36,937 bases of DNA, taken from contig JAOUNA010000010.1 of NCBI GenBank assembly GCA_029881215.1, forward strand, positions 1 to 36,937, written 5' to 3'. Under the pieces are notes generated by a model that was given only the letters and a program-made list of their open reading frames with translations, ran no database searches and was not told the origin of the DNA. Position numbers and translations under genes: made by a program. This DNA is from Myxococcales bacterium (lineage in GTDB: Bacteria > Myxococcota_A > UBA9160 > SMWR01). Shown here piece by piece: positions 20,972 to 28,379 of the stretch. The stretch's first letter is position 1; each line of letters begins with the position of its first letter.

Positions 20972-22669
20972 TCACTTGTGCAAACCGGCCAGCTCCTGCA
21001 GCAGATGCCAGTTCCTCAGGCGGTCGGCTTGCGCCTTCAGCAGCGCTTCGGAGGGCTCGTCGTCCGCGGAGAACTGCCGGCGGAAGCGGCCCTCCGTGCG
21101 GGCGAAGTCGACGAAGGTAAAGGGCTGGCCCGTCTTGCCCTCCTTGGGCCAGTCCTCGGTCATGGCCGGATTGCCGCGCAGGGAGAGCCTCTCTCGCATG
21201 CGTTCGCCCTTGCGCGGATCGTAGATGAAGAGCGGGAACGCGCGGCCGTGCACGGCGCGACGGCTCTGCTCGATGGCCATGTCGTCGGCGACGCCGTGCT
21301 CCGGCTGGCACGTGGTGAAGACGTTCACCAGCGCCGGGCCGGGATACTCGTTCGCCTCGCGAATCGCCCGGTGGAAGTGGTTCACGTAGGCCGTGACCGT
21401 CTGCGCCACGTACACCTCCGGGTGCATCAAGGCGATGTTGGCCAGCTCCTTGCGCCCCTCCAGCTTGCCGGGCTGCATCCGGCCGTACGGCGACATCTTG
21501 GCTTCCTGGGCCGTGTAGCTGGCCATGCTCGTCTGCCCACCCGTGTTGGAGTAGGCCTGCGTGTCGAGCACCAGCACCTTGATGTCCATGCCCGAGCAGA
21601 GCATGCGACTCAGGGACTGGAATCCGATGTCGTACATCGCGCCGTCGCCGCCCAGCACCCACAGTCGCTTGCGCTGCCAACCCTGCTGGTTCCAGCGCGC
21701 GCGCACGCCCATGGCCACGGCCGGGGCGTTCTCGAAGAGCGAGCTGCTCCACGTCACCAGATAGGGGTTGTAGGGGTAGGTGGATCCGTACACCGTGTTG
21801 CAACCGGTGGCGGCGATGATCCCGATCTCCTCGCGCGCGTACAGCTCGCCCGTGGCGGCGAGCATCATGCGAATGGCCGTGGCCTCGCCGCAGCCCGCGC
21901 ACGAGCCGCCGCCTCCCACGTAGAGCAGACAGCGCTCCTCATTGAGCATCAGGTCGACGGGGAGCTTGCGCGCGAGAAAGCGCTCGGGCGACTCCGGCAG
22001 GTCTTGAATCCAGCGGTGCCGCTTGCGATAGATTTCGATCAGGCCGTCGCTCTTCTCGACCATCTCGAGGGCGGCGTGGCTCCCGCAGGCCACCACGCAC
22101 TCGCCGCAGCCCTTGCACTTGGTGGGATCGACGTGGATGCTGAACATCCCGCCGCTCTCCCCCTTCTTCTCCCACACCTCGAAGAACTTGGTGGTCTTCG
22201 CCCATTGCGCCTCGAAGTCGGCACGTTCGTCGGCCTGCTCGATCTCCCGACTCGTGCTCTCGAGGACGTCCGCGTCCGCCACGCGACCCAGGATGGCCGT
22301 GTCGGGGCACACGATCACGCACTCCATGCAGGCGACGCATTGCTCCGCAATGAAGCGCGGCAGGGCCGGTGCGACGTGGGAGAAGTCGCGAAACACGCCG
22401 GTGCCGGGGGGGATCAGGGAGCGGGCGATGCCGGTGTCGGCCGGCAGCACGGCGCCTTCGCCCTGGCCGTAGGCGCCGATGACCTGCTCGTTGAACTCCC
22501 CCACGTAGCGATCGAGGTCGATCTCGAAATCGAGGTGCGCGAAGTGGGCGCCGTGGGTCTCCAGATCGGCGCCGGGCTCCTTGACCAGCAATCCGCCGCC
22601 GCGCCGCGACGGCGGCTCGCTCTCCCCGTGGCTGACGACTGCCTCGTCGTTGTCTTGCTCGCCGCTCAT
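20972..22669 (-). CDS. Pyruvate:ferredoxin oxidoreductase, ferredoxin plus TPP-binding subunit
   Basis: C-terminal half of a PFOR/NifJ-type enzyme as a separate 565-residue protein. Two [4Fe-4S] motifs are present: C111, C114, C117, C121 and C185, C188, C191, C195. Ligands for the cluster next to thiamine diphosphate are C257 and C260 (SCAGCGEA), C290 (ATGCNTVYG) and C454 (FTTCQPEHG). The thiamine-diphosphate/Mg site is GDGAMYDIGF (341-350) with LDTQAYSNTGGQTS (368-381). With the upstream subunit it would oxidise pyruvate (or a related 2-oxoacid) with CoA to acetyl-CoA and CO2, reducing ferredoxin or flavodoxin; it can run in reverse. The ATG follows GGAGGAGAG and overlaps the stop of the partner by 4 nt. 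The first 75 residues are acidic/Gly-rich and of unclear role. Pyruvate specificity is inferred from overall NifJ-like order. Confidence 0.9.
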   Translation of the reverse strand: MSGEQDNDEAVVSHGESEPPSRRGGGLLVKEPGADLETHGAHFAHLDFEIDLDRYVGEFNEQVIGAYGQGEGAVLPADTGIARSLIPPGTGVFRDFSHVAPALPRFIAEQCVACMECVIVCPDTAILGRVADADVLESTSREIEQADERADFEAQWAKTTKFFEVWEKKGESGGMFSIHVDPTKCKGCGECVVACGSHAALEMVEKSDGLIEIYRKRHRWIQDLPESPERFLARKLPVDLMLNEERCLLYVGGGGSCAGCGEATAIRMMLAATGELYAREEIGIIAATGCNTVYGSTYPYNPYLVTWSSSLFENAPAVAMGVRARWNQQGWQRKRLWVLGGDGAMYDIGFQSLSRMLCSGMDIKVLVLDTQAYSNTGGQTSMASYTAQEAKMSPYGRMQPGKLEGRKELANIALMHPEVYVAQTVTAYVNHFHRAIREANEYPGPALVNVFTTCQPEHGVADDMAIEQSRRAVHGRAFPLFIYDPRKGERMRERLSLRGNPAMTEDWPKEGKTGQPFTFVDFARTEGRFRRQFSADDEPSEALLKAQADRLRNWHLLQELAGLHK

Positions 22670-25056
22670 CTCTCCTCCGGTCGCGCGCCGTTCACGCCGG
22701 CGCGCGTCAGATCCGTCAGCGAAAGGATGCCGATCGGATGGGTGCGCTCGCTCTCGCTCGCGACCACCACGAGGCGATGTACCGAGCTCGCGAGCAGCCG
22801 ATCCAGCGCGTGGATCAGCGGCTCGTCCGGCCAGGTGACCAGCACTTCACGCGTCATCAGGTGGTACGGGAAGACCTCGGGCAGCTGGTCCCGATCCGGC
22901 GCGGATGCGATCGCGCGCGCGAGGTCGGTGGTGGAGAGGATGCCCTCCATGTTCTTCTGCTCGTTCACCACCACGATGGCGGAGACGTGCGCTTCTCGCA
23001 TCGTCTGCACCACGAGATCGAGCGGATCGTCCGGCTGGCAGGTGATCACCCCGTGGTGCATCACGTCGCTCACCTTGCGCCCCGCGTGCTGGCGCTGCAG
23101 GGCCACTTCCGCCGAGGCGATCAGCTCGGGCGGCAGCTCCCGCACCTCGCGATAGCCGCGCTCGACGCAGTGGAGATTCTCGGCGATCACACGGTCCGAG
23201 ACGCGCGGGAAGTAGTGGCGCAGGGCCTTCTCGACCTTGGCGAACAACGAGGCCTCGTCCCCCAGGCGCTCGCTGAAGGGAGCGCAGCGCAGGAATACGC
23301 CCAGCAGCACGATGCCCTGCATGCGCGTCACCAGGTCCGGGCGGCTGGCCTGCTCACGCGCGATGCGCGCGGCGTCGAGATAGAAGAGTCTGGCGTGCGC
23401 GGTGCGCAGGCGCTGCTGCACACGAGGCGGGATGCGCTGCCACAGCGCCTCCGGATCGTCCCCGGACCACTGCACGAACACGATTCCGCCCGCGCTGAGG
23501 CCGCGGAACACCGCCTCCATCTGCAACGCATTGATGTCGCTGATCGGCAGGAACTCCGCCTGCTCCATCTCGGAGTGGGTGCGGATGCGCTCCGGCGCGA
23601 GGGTGAGATAGTAGGTGGTGGGAAGGCCCTTCTTCTCCGATCCGTACTTGGGATACGCCTGCACGTAGACGCCGAAGAGCTCCTGCGACAGCGTTGCGAT
23701 CGCCTTGTTGGCGGTGACCGAGCCGAAGCCGCCGACGGAGTGACCGCGCATGCTGAAGGAGCCGGGCACGCGCACGTCCGGCTCCGGCCCCACCGCGAGC
23801 GCGGTGGGGTGCTCGATGTTGAGCGAGAAGTATTCGCGCCGGCCCTTGCGCAGCTGCTCGAAGGTCGCGATCAGGTCGGCGGGGCGCACGTCCCGGCTGC
23901 CCAGACCGGCCGAGCCGGAGACGACGCCCGGCACGCGATGGATGGTGGGATAGCCGGGGCGCCCGCTCAGGGCGTCCGCGAAGGCCGCCTTGAGCTCGGC
24001 TGTGAGGGGGTTGTTTGCGGCGGCGGGCACGTCGAGCCGCTCGATGACCGCCATGGCCTGCACGTTCTTGAGCGCGTCGACCAGCATCGGGCCCGGGAAG
24101 GGGCGAAACGACGTCGGGTGCACCACGCCCACGCGCCAGCCGCGGGTTTTCCGCAAGTGATCGACGACGACCTGCGCCGTCTCCGCGGTGCTGCCCAGCG
24201 CCACGATGGCGTACTCCGCATCCTCCATGCGGTAGTCGTCCACCAATCGGTAGCGGCGCCCGGTCAGGGTGTAGAACTCCTGCATGGCCGCTTCGAGCGC
24301 GGGCTCCAGGCGGTCGTAGAAGTAGCGCTGTGCGATCTTGCCCCGCATGTAGGCGTCCTGGTTGTGCACCACACCGGACATGATGCCGCGAGCCGGATCG
24401 AAGAAGGCCTGCAAGCGCTGGCCCGGCGGTCCGATGTAGCGCTTCATCAGCTCGGGCTCCGGCAGTCGCGCGGTCTCCAGCGTGTGGGTGGTGAGGAAGC
24501 CATCCTGGACGCTGAAGAACGGGATCTCGGTGGCTTCGGCGCAGCGCCGCGAGATCAGACACAGATCACCGGCCTCCTGGGCGTTGCGTGCGAAGAGCAT
24601 GCCCCAGCCGGTATCGGCCACCGCCATCACGTCGTCGTGGCCGGCGTGCACGTTGAGGGCCTGGCTGGTGAGCGCGCGCGCTCCGATGTTGAACACCACG
24701 GGCAGGCGCTTGCCGCTGATGACGTAGAGCACCTCCTTCATCAGCACGAGGCCCTGTCCGGATGTGAAATTGGTCACCCGCCCGCCGCTGAGGGCGAAGC
24801 CTTCCGCCGCGGAGGCGGAAGAATGCTCTGACTCGGGCTCCATGAAGATCAGCGGGTCGCCCCAGAGATTGCGCGCCCCGTTGGCTGCCGCGCGCGCGAA
24901 CTGCACGCCCATGTTGGTCGAGGGCGTGATCGGATAGGCGCACGCGCCCTGGCTGATGTGGGTCTCCACCCAGACGACCGCCTCGGTGCCGTCCGTAGCG
25001 GCAGGCTCGCCCGGGAAGGGCGCCTCTCGCTCGAGATGTGGATTGGCCTCGGTCAT
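22666..25056 (-). CDS. Pyruvate:ferredoxin oxidoreductase alpha/gamma subunit with C-terminal CBS pair
   Basis: N-terminal half of a PFOR, 796 residues. Residues about 20-410 hold the pyrimidine-binding and transketolase-C-like domains (YPITPS at 41-46, EHSSASAAEGFALSGGRVTN, TSGQGL, RALTSQALNVHAGHDDVM). Residues about 440-630 form the gamma domain (GFGSVTANKAIATLSQELFG near 475). In ordinary NifJ this would run on into the ferredoxin domain; here it is followed by two CBS motifs (about 661-716, KVSDVMHHGVITCQPDDPLD; and about 730-787, LMTREVLVTWPDEPLIHAL). CBS pairs usually bind AMP, ATP or related ligands, so allosteric control by energy charge is a reasonable inference. It is the first gene of the pair, with the 4-nt overlap ensuring equal synthesis. 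Start ATG at 25056. Confidence 0.9.
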   Translation of the reverse strand: MTEANPHLEREAPFPGEPAATDGTEAVVWVETHISQGACAYPITPSTNMGVQFARAAANGARNLWGDPLIFMEPESEHSSASAAEGFALSGGRVTNFTSGQGLVLMKEVLYVISGKRLPVVFNIGARALTSQALNVHAGHDDVMAVADTGWGMLFARNAQEAGDLCLISRRCAEATEIPFFSVQDGFLTTHTLETARLPEPELMKRYIGPPGQRLQAFFDPARGIMSGVVHNQDAYMRGKIAQRYFYDRLEPALEAAMQEFYTLTGRRYRLVDDYRMEDAEYAIVALGSTAETAQVVVDHLRKTRGWRVGVVHPTSFRPFPGPMLVDALKNVQAMAVIERLDVPAAANNPLTAELKAAFADALSGRPGYPTIHRVPGVVSGSAGLGSRDVRPADLIATFEQLRKGRREYFSLNIEHPTALAVGPEPDVRVPGSFSMRGHSVGGFGSVTANKAIATLSQELFGVYVQAYPKYGSEKKGLPTTYYLTLAPERIRTHSEMEQAEFLPISDINALQMEAVFRGLSAGGIVFVQWSGDDPEALWQRIPPRVQQRLRTAHARLFYLDAARIAREQASRPDLVTRMQGIVLLGVFLRCAPFSERLGDEASLFAKVEKALRHYFPRVSDRVIAENLHCVERGYREVRELPPELIASAEVALQRQHAGRKVSDVMHHGVITCQPDDPLDLVVQTMREAHVSAIVVVNEQKNMEGILSTTDLARAIASAPDRDQLPEVFPYHLMTREVLVTWPDEPLIHALDRLLASSVHRLVVVASESERTHPIGILSLTDLTRAGVNGARPEER

Positions 25057-25471
25057 GGTGGGTCCCCGCGCGTGGGTTGCGAGAGAAGAGCCAGGCCCGC
25101 GCGGGGCGGCCGTCGGCGCATCCGCTGCCGTTCCGCGCAGTGCGGGCTCTCGTCCTCTTCTGTCCCGGAGATCGGCATGGTTTGGATTCCCGCCGATGTG
25201 GGCAAGCTCAGCATCACTCTATGTCGTTGCAGTATTTCGGACAATCGGGCCTGTTTCCCAAGCACGACTTTTCGTTTCATCTGGATGGCTGGAGCGCCGC
25301 GGGTGCTCGTGCAGATCCGGCTCCGCGAGACGAGCGCGTGCTCGAGCCGTTCGGTGCTCGGCTCGAATCGATTGGCCCCATGCTTCCTCGCCGGGAATTC
25401 CAGTGGCGCCGATCTGCCTGGACGCCGCAAGCGCGCAGACAGAGGATAACGGCTGCGCGGAGATCCGCTGC
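25057..25471. other. Non-coding stretch between pgsW and the oxidoreductase genes
   Basis: About 415 nt with no convincing gene on either strand; short open frames exist but have no recognisable family character or good ribosome-binding site. The middle (about 25180-25290) is less GC-rich than the coding neighbours, as expected for a promoter region, and holds a possible minus-strand promoter at 25216-25244. This leaves a leader of about 150 nt before the oxidoreductase ATG, long enough for regulation. No clear terminator for the pgs genes was seen. Confidence 0.5.
25216..25244 (-). promoter_or_regulatory. Candidate promoter for the split PFOR genes
   Basis: Reading the minus strand, TTGTCC (25244-25239) is followed after 17 nt by TAGAGT (25221-25216); each box matches the sigma-70 consensus at four of six positions and the spacing is ideal. 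The predicted transcript start lies near 25209, about 150 nt before the ATG at 25056. Confidence 0.33.
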
Positions 25472-26611
25472 TCAGATCATCCGCTCGAGCGGGCGGCGCT
25501 TCCGGCTGCCCAGGACGGCGATGCGCGCGCCGAGCTCGAGCTTGAGCAATCCGTAGAGGGAGAGGAGCAGGAAGGCGAGCCCCCCCGCGATCAGGGAGCG
25601 GTTGTGGTCGCGCTTCTCGAACACCGAGCCCTCGCCCACCGCGGGCAGCTCCGTCGGCTCGACCGGGAGTCCGTACTGCTCCGCCAGGGGGATCACCTTC
25701 GAGAGGTTGACCACCGGCACGCCATCCGTCAGGAATCGCATGATGACGCTGTCGATCTGGAGGGCGCGCGGGTGGGGCTTCAGGATCAGCCCGGGGCCGT
25801 AGATGCGTTTCACGTCCTTGGGACCCACGGAGACGAGCGATCCTCCCGCGTTTACATACGCCGAATAGCGTCGGCCTCCGGATTGCTGCGCGTAGATTTC
25901 CATGCGTTTGTCGATGCTGGAGATCTCGTCGCTGGTATCGATGAAGATGACGCGATTGCGATCGATTGCATCGCGCAGGCGGCGCCTGCCCGAACGCGGC
26001 ATGCCGAGCGCGCGATCCCGCGCACCCCCGAGCGAGGCGGCGACGGAGCCCTTGGAGATCACCTTCGCCTCGATCAGGATGCGCTCCATGTCGAGCCAGG
26101 AGAGCCCCGGAATGTTGGCGCCCCAGCTCGACGCGCCCGCCGTCGCGATCGAGACGACCTGGAGATCGAGCACCTCGGCGGCCACGAAGGTCGCCAGGTT
26201 GAGCGCGGGAAAGGAGCCCGAGACGCCCACGGCGATCAGGTCGCCGGGCTCGACGCCCGCGCGGAGCAGCAGGTCCACGACGGCGCCGGCCCAGTTGGGA
26301 TTCGTCGTCGTCCGCTTTGCCTCCAGCGATCCGGTATTCGTCGTCGTGTTGGAAGCGGCGAAGCCGATCAGGCCCGAGTTCGTCGGATCGACCTCGGTGT
26401 CCAGCGCCGAGACGTTGCGGATCCGGTAGGTGCGGATGACGTCCATGCCGCGCTGCATGCGCTGCGCCGCCTCGAGCTTCTCGTCGAAGTGCGGCTGGAT
26501 GTGGATGATCTGGAAGCGCTCCGCGGAGAAGAGCACCGCGACCGCGATCAGGGCCACGAGGACGTGCACGATGCGCGAGGTGCGCGCGGGTCGCCAGTAG
26601 AGATTCTGCAC
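25472..26611 (-). CDS. pgsW: Poly-gamma-glutamate system protein PgsW
   Basis: 379-residue membrane-associated protein resembling the PgsW family that accompanies PgsB and PgsC in Gram-negative bacteria. An N-terminal membrane helix (about 12-30) and a C-terminal one (about 342-362) flank a soluble domain with VGVSGSFPALNLATFVAAE (about 129-147), a glycine/serine turn like those of nucleotide- or sugar-binding proteins, and SSWGANIPGLSWLDME. The family role is not known in detail; it is expected at the inner membrane next to the polymer synthase. It starts at a GTG 2 nt after the pgsC stop, hence co-translated. No further gene of the operon follows on this strand before the 415-nt gap. Confidence 0.75.
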   Translation of the reverse strand: MQNLYWRPARTSRIVHVLVALIAVAVLFSAERFQIIHIQPHFDEKLEAAQRMQRGMDVIRTYRIRNVSALDTEVDPTNSGLIGFAASNTTTNTGSLEAKRTTTNPNWAGAVVDLLLRAGVEPGDLIAVGVSGSFPALNLATFVAAEVLDLQVVSIATAGASSWGANIPGLSWLDMERILIEAKVISKGSVAASLGGARDRALGMPRSGRRRLRDAIDRNRVIFIDTSDEISSIDKRMEIYAQQSGGRRYSAYVNAGGSLVSVGPKDVKRIYGPGLILKPHPRALQIDSVIMRFLTDGVPVVNLSKVIPLAEQYGLPVEPTELPAVGEGSVFEKRDHNRSLIAGGLAFLLLSLYGLLKLELGARIAVLGSRKRRPLERMI

Positions 26612-26613
26612 GC

Positions 26614-27060
26614 TCAGACTCCCAGCAGGAGCAGTCCGCTCAGCCGCGTGACGATGCTGGCGGTGAGCGACGACGCGACGCTGACGACCACGCCCTGGCG
26701 ATCCATCCAGATCGCGATCAGGCCGGGGATGATGTAGCCGATGACGTCGATCTCGAAGGGTCCCACGGGCGTTCCCGCGCCCAATCCCCAGCGCACCAGG
26801 GAGCCCAGCAGGAAGCCGATCAGGAGCATCAGCACCGTGCGCCGGCGCCCGTAGATGATCGTGACGGTGCTCAGCACGCGCACCACGAAGAAGGTCAGCA
26901 GGCTCACGCCGATCGTGATCGCCACCACCATGGGATCGCCGAGGCCGAGCGCGAGGTAGCCCGGCACGATGATGCCCCCCGGTGCGACGCCGAAGAGCTC
27001 GGAATAGAGCAGGCTCACGAACAGCCCGATGGCGATGTAGAGGATTTCCTGCTCGGTCAT
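26614..27060 (-). CDS. pgsC: Poly-gamma-glutamate biosynthesis membrane protein PgsC/CapC
   Basis: 148-residue integral membrane protein with about four or five hydrophobic helices and the CapC-type opening IAIGLFVSLLYSELFGVAPGGIIVPGYLAL (residues about 9-38, only partly quoted as motifs: LFVSLLYSELFGVAPGG, IIVPGYLAL). PgsC forms the membrane part of the synthase with PgsB, which adds glutamate to the growing gamma-linked chain. The length equals that of known CapC proteins (about 149). Its ATG overlaps the pgsB stop by 4 nt (ATGA), and pgsW begins 2 nt after its stop, so the three are one translationally coupled unit. Confidence 0.88.
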   Translation of the reverse strand: MTEQEILYIAIGLFVSLLYSELFGVAPGGIIVPGYLALGLGDPMVVAITIGVSLLTFFVVRVLSTVTIIYGRRRTVLMLLIGFLLGSLVRWGLGAGTPVGPFEIDVIGYIIPGLIAIWMDRQGVVVSVASSLTASIVTRLSGLLLLGV

Positions 27061-28268
27061 GCGGCGTCCGCTTCGCCTTCCGCGCGCGGTGTGGCGCGGT
27101 TCTGGAAGAATTTGAGCAGGTCGAGACCCACGCCGGCGATGTTGCCGGCGCCCATCACCAGGGAGTTCCTGCCGCAGGCGCCCAGGATCTCCTCGAACAC
27201 GGCGGGCGAGCTCTCGCCCTCCAGCGGCGTGAGGAGGGTGGGCCGCAGGCCGGCCGCCACGGCCGTGCGCGCCAGGGCGTAGGTTCCCGTGCCGACGAGG
27301 AGGTAGTGGTGCGCGGGAGCCCAGCTGGGCAGCACTTCACCGAGCTGCCGGGAGCGATCCGGGCGGTCGAGCCGGCAGTTGATCACCAGGATCCGCGTCC
27401 GGGCTTGTGGGTTGCGCGCCAGGGTCAGGTTCCAGATCCGCTCGGTAGAGACGGGGTCGTTCGCGGCGAAGCCGTTCACGAAGACCACGCGTCGACCGAA
27501 GAACTCGAGCTCGATCTCGCGCAGCGCGCCCACGTCGGGGCGCGCGTGCAGCATGCCGTTCAGGGCCACGTGCCGCGGAATTCCGAGGTCGCGCGCCACC
27601 GCGAGGGCGAGCGCGACGTTGTCCTTGTGCTCGATGTACGCGAACCGCTCCATCTCCTCGTCGCTGATCTCGTCGGCCTGCTCGGGCCCGAGCGCGACGA
27701 GCTTGCTGCCGCGATCGCGGCAGGCCTCTTCGAAGAGCGGCAGATGTTCGCGCTCGGCCGTGAACAGGGTTCCGTTCACCGGACAGGTTCCGAGCAGGGC
27801 GAGCGCCACGTCCCGCTCGGTCGGACCCATCACCTCGAGATGATCGGGGCGGGCGTTGCAGATCACGCCGTGCGTCGAGCGAATCAGCTTGAGCTCGCAG
27901 AGAGACTGGAGCTTCGGCTGCAGCGCCATGCACTCGAGCACGATGGCTTCGGCGCGTTCGGCAGCGGCCACGCCGATGATGCGCCGCTGCTCGATCACGT
28001 TGGTGAGGCCCGGCCGATGGATGGTGAACTCGGTGCCATCGGCTGCGATCATGCGAGCCAGGGAGCCGGTGGTCTTGGCGTAGACCACGATGCCGTGCGC
28101 GCGCAGCGCGGCCGCGACGAGACGCACCACGGAAGACTTTCCCCGGGTTCCATTGACGTGGATGCGGATCGGAATGGAGGCGAGATTGCGCCGGTGCACG
28201 GCGTACTCGACAAGGCCGAGTCCGATGAGAAAGAGCACGAGCAAGCTCAGACCGAGGATGAGCGTCAC
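27057..28268 (-). CDS. pgsB: Poly-gamma-glutamate synthase PgsB/CapB
   Basis: 403-residue Mur-ligase-like, ATP-dependent amide ligase that polymerises glutamate through its gamma-carboxyl. An N-terminal membrane helix (about 2-19) precedes the P-loop HVNGTRGKSSVVRL (37-50). KTTGSLARMI, IVLECMALQP, NARPDHLEVMGPT and FVNGFAANDPVST follow the Bacillus CapB pattern closely, as does the terminal MGAGNIAG. The GTG at 28268 is chosen because the membrane helix starts immediately after it, as in Bacillus; an upstream ATG at 28343 would add 25 non-hydrophobic Pro/Arg-rich residues. The ribosome-binding site is weak. No pgsA (CapA) exporter/hydrolase-like gene is adjacent. The polymer could be a capsule or a released osmoprotective product; the sequence does not say. 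Confidence 0.92.
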   Translation of the reverse strand: MTLILGLSLLVLFLIGLGLVEYAVHRRNLASIPIRIHVNGTRGKSSVVRLVAAALRAHGIVVYAKTTGSLARMIAADGTEFTIHRPGLTNVIEQRRIIGVAAAERAEAIVLECMALQPKLQSLCELKLIRSTHGVICNARPDHLEVMGPTERDVALALLGTCPVNGTLFTAEREHLPLFEEACRDRGSKLVALGPEQADEISDEEMERFAYIEHKDNVALALAVARDLGIPRHVALNGMLHARPDVGALREIELEFFGRRVVFVNGFAANDPVSTERIWNLTLARNPQARTRILVINCRLDRPDRSRQLGEVLPSWAPAHHYLLVGTGTYALARTAVAAGLRPTLLTPLEGESSPAVFEEILGACGRNSLVMGAGNIAGVGLDLLKFFQNRATPRAEGEADAA

Positions 28269-28322
28269 GGGCGAATGCTCGCACGGATGCCGCGGTCCGG
28301 ACAAGCGGGGGCGCCCGGCGGC

Positions 28323-28337
28323 CGAGCGCCCCGCTCG
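28323..28337. repeat. Hairpin between the DUF6600 gene and pgsB
   Basis: CGAGCG (28323-28328) and CGCTCG (28332-28337) form a perfect 6-bp stem with a CCC loop in the 111-nt gap on the minus-strand transcript. A longer imperfect pairing of CGGGGGCG with CGCCCCG overlaps it. No T-run follows, so it may attenuate or be a GC-only terminator for the upstream genes rather than a classical one. Confidence 0.35.
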
Positions 28338-28379
28338 CGGCATCGGGGCGCTCGCGCGACGCGAGGGGCGCGGGCCGCG

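Noticed and set aside
20978-24831. Long plus-strand open frames opposite the oxidoreductase genes (20978-23155, 22738-24831)
   Set aside because: They are antisense to conserved catalytic motifs and show His/Arg/Val-rich mirror composition without recognisable domains.
25038-25556. Small plus-strand frames in the gap between pgsW and the oxidoreductase
   Set aside because: They overlap both neighbouring genes, lack a convincing ribosome-binding site and resemble no family I know.
28323-28337. Rho-independent terminator between the DUF6600 gene and pgsB
   Set aside because: The stem is good but no T-run follows on the transcribed strand; recorded only as a hairpin.
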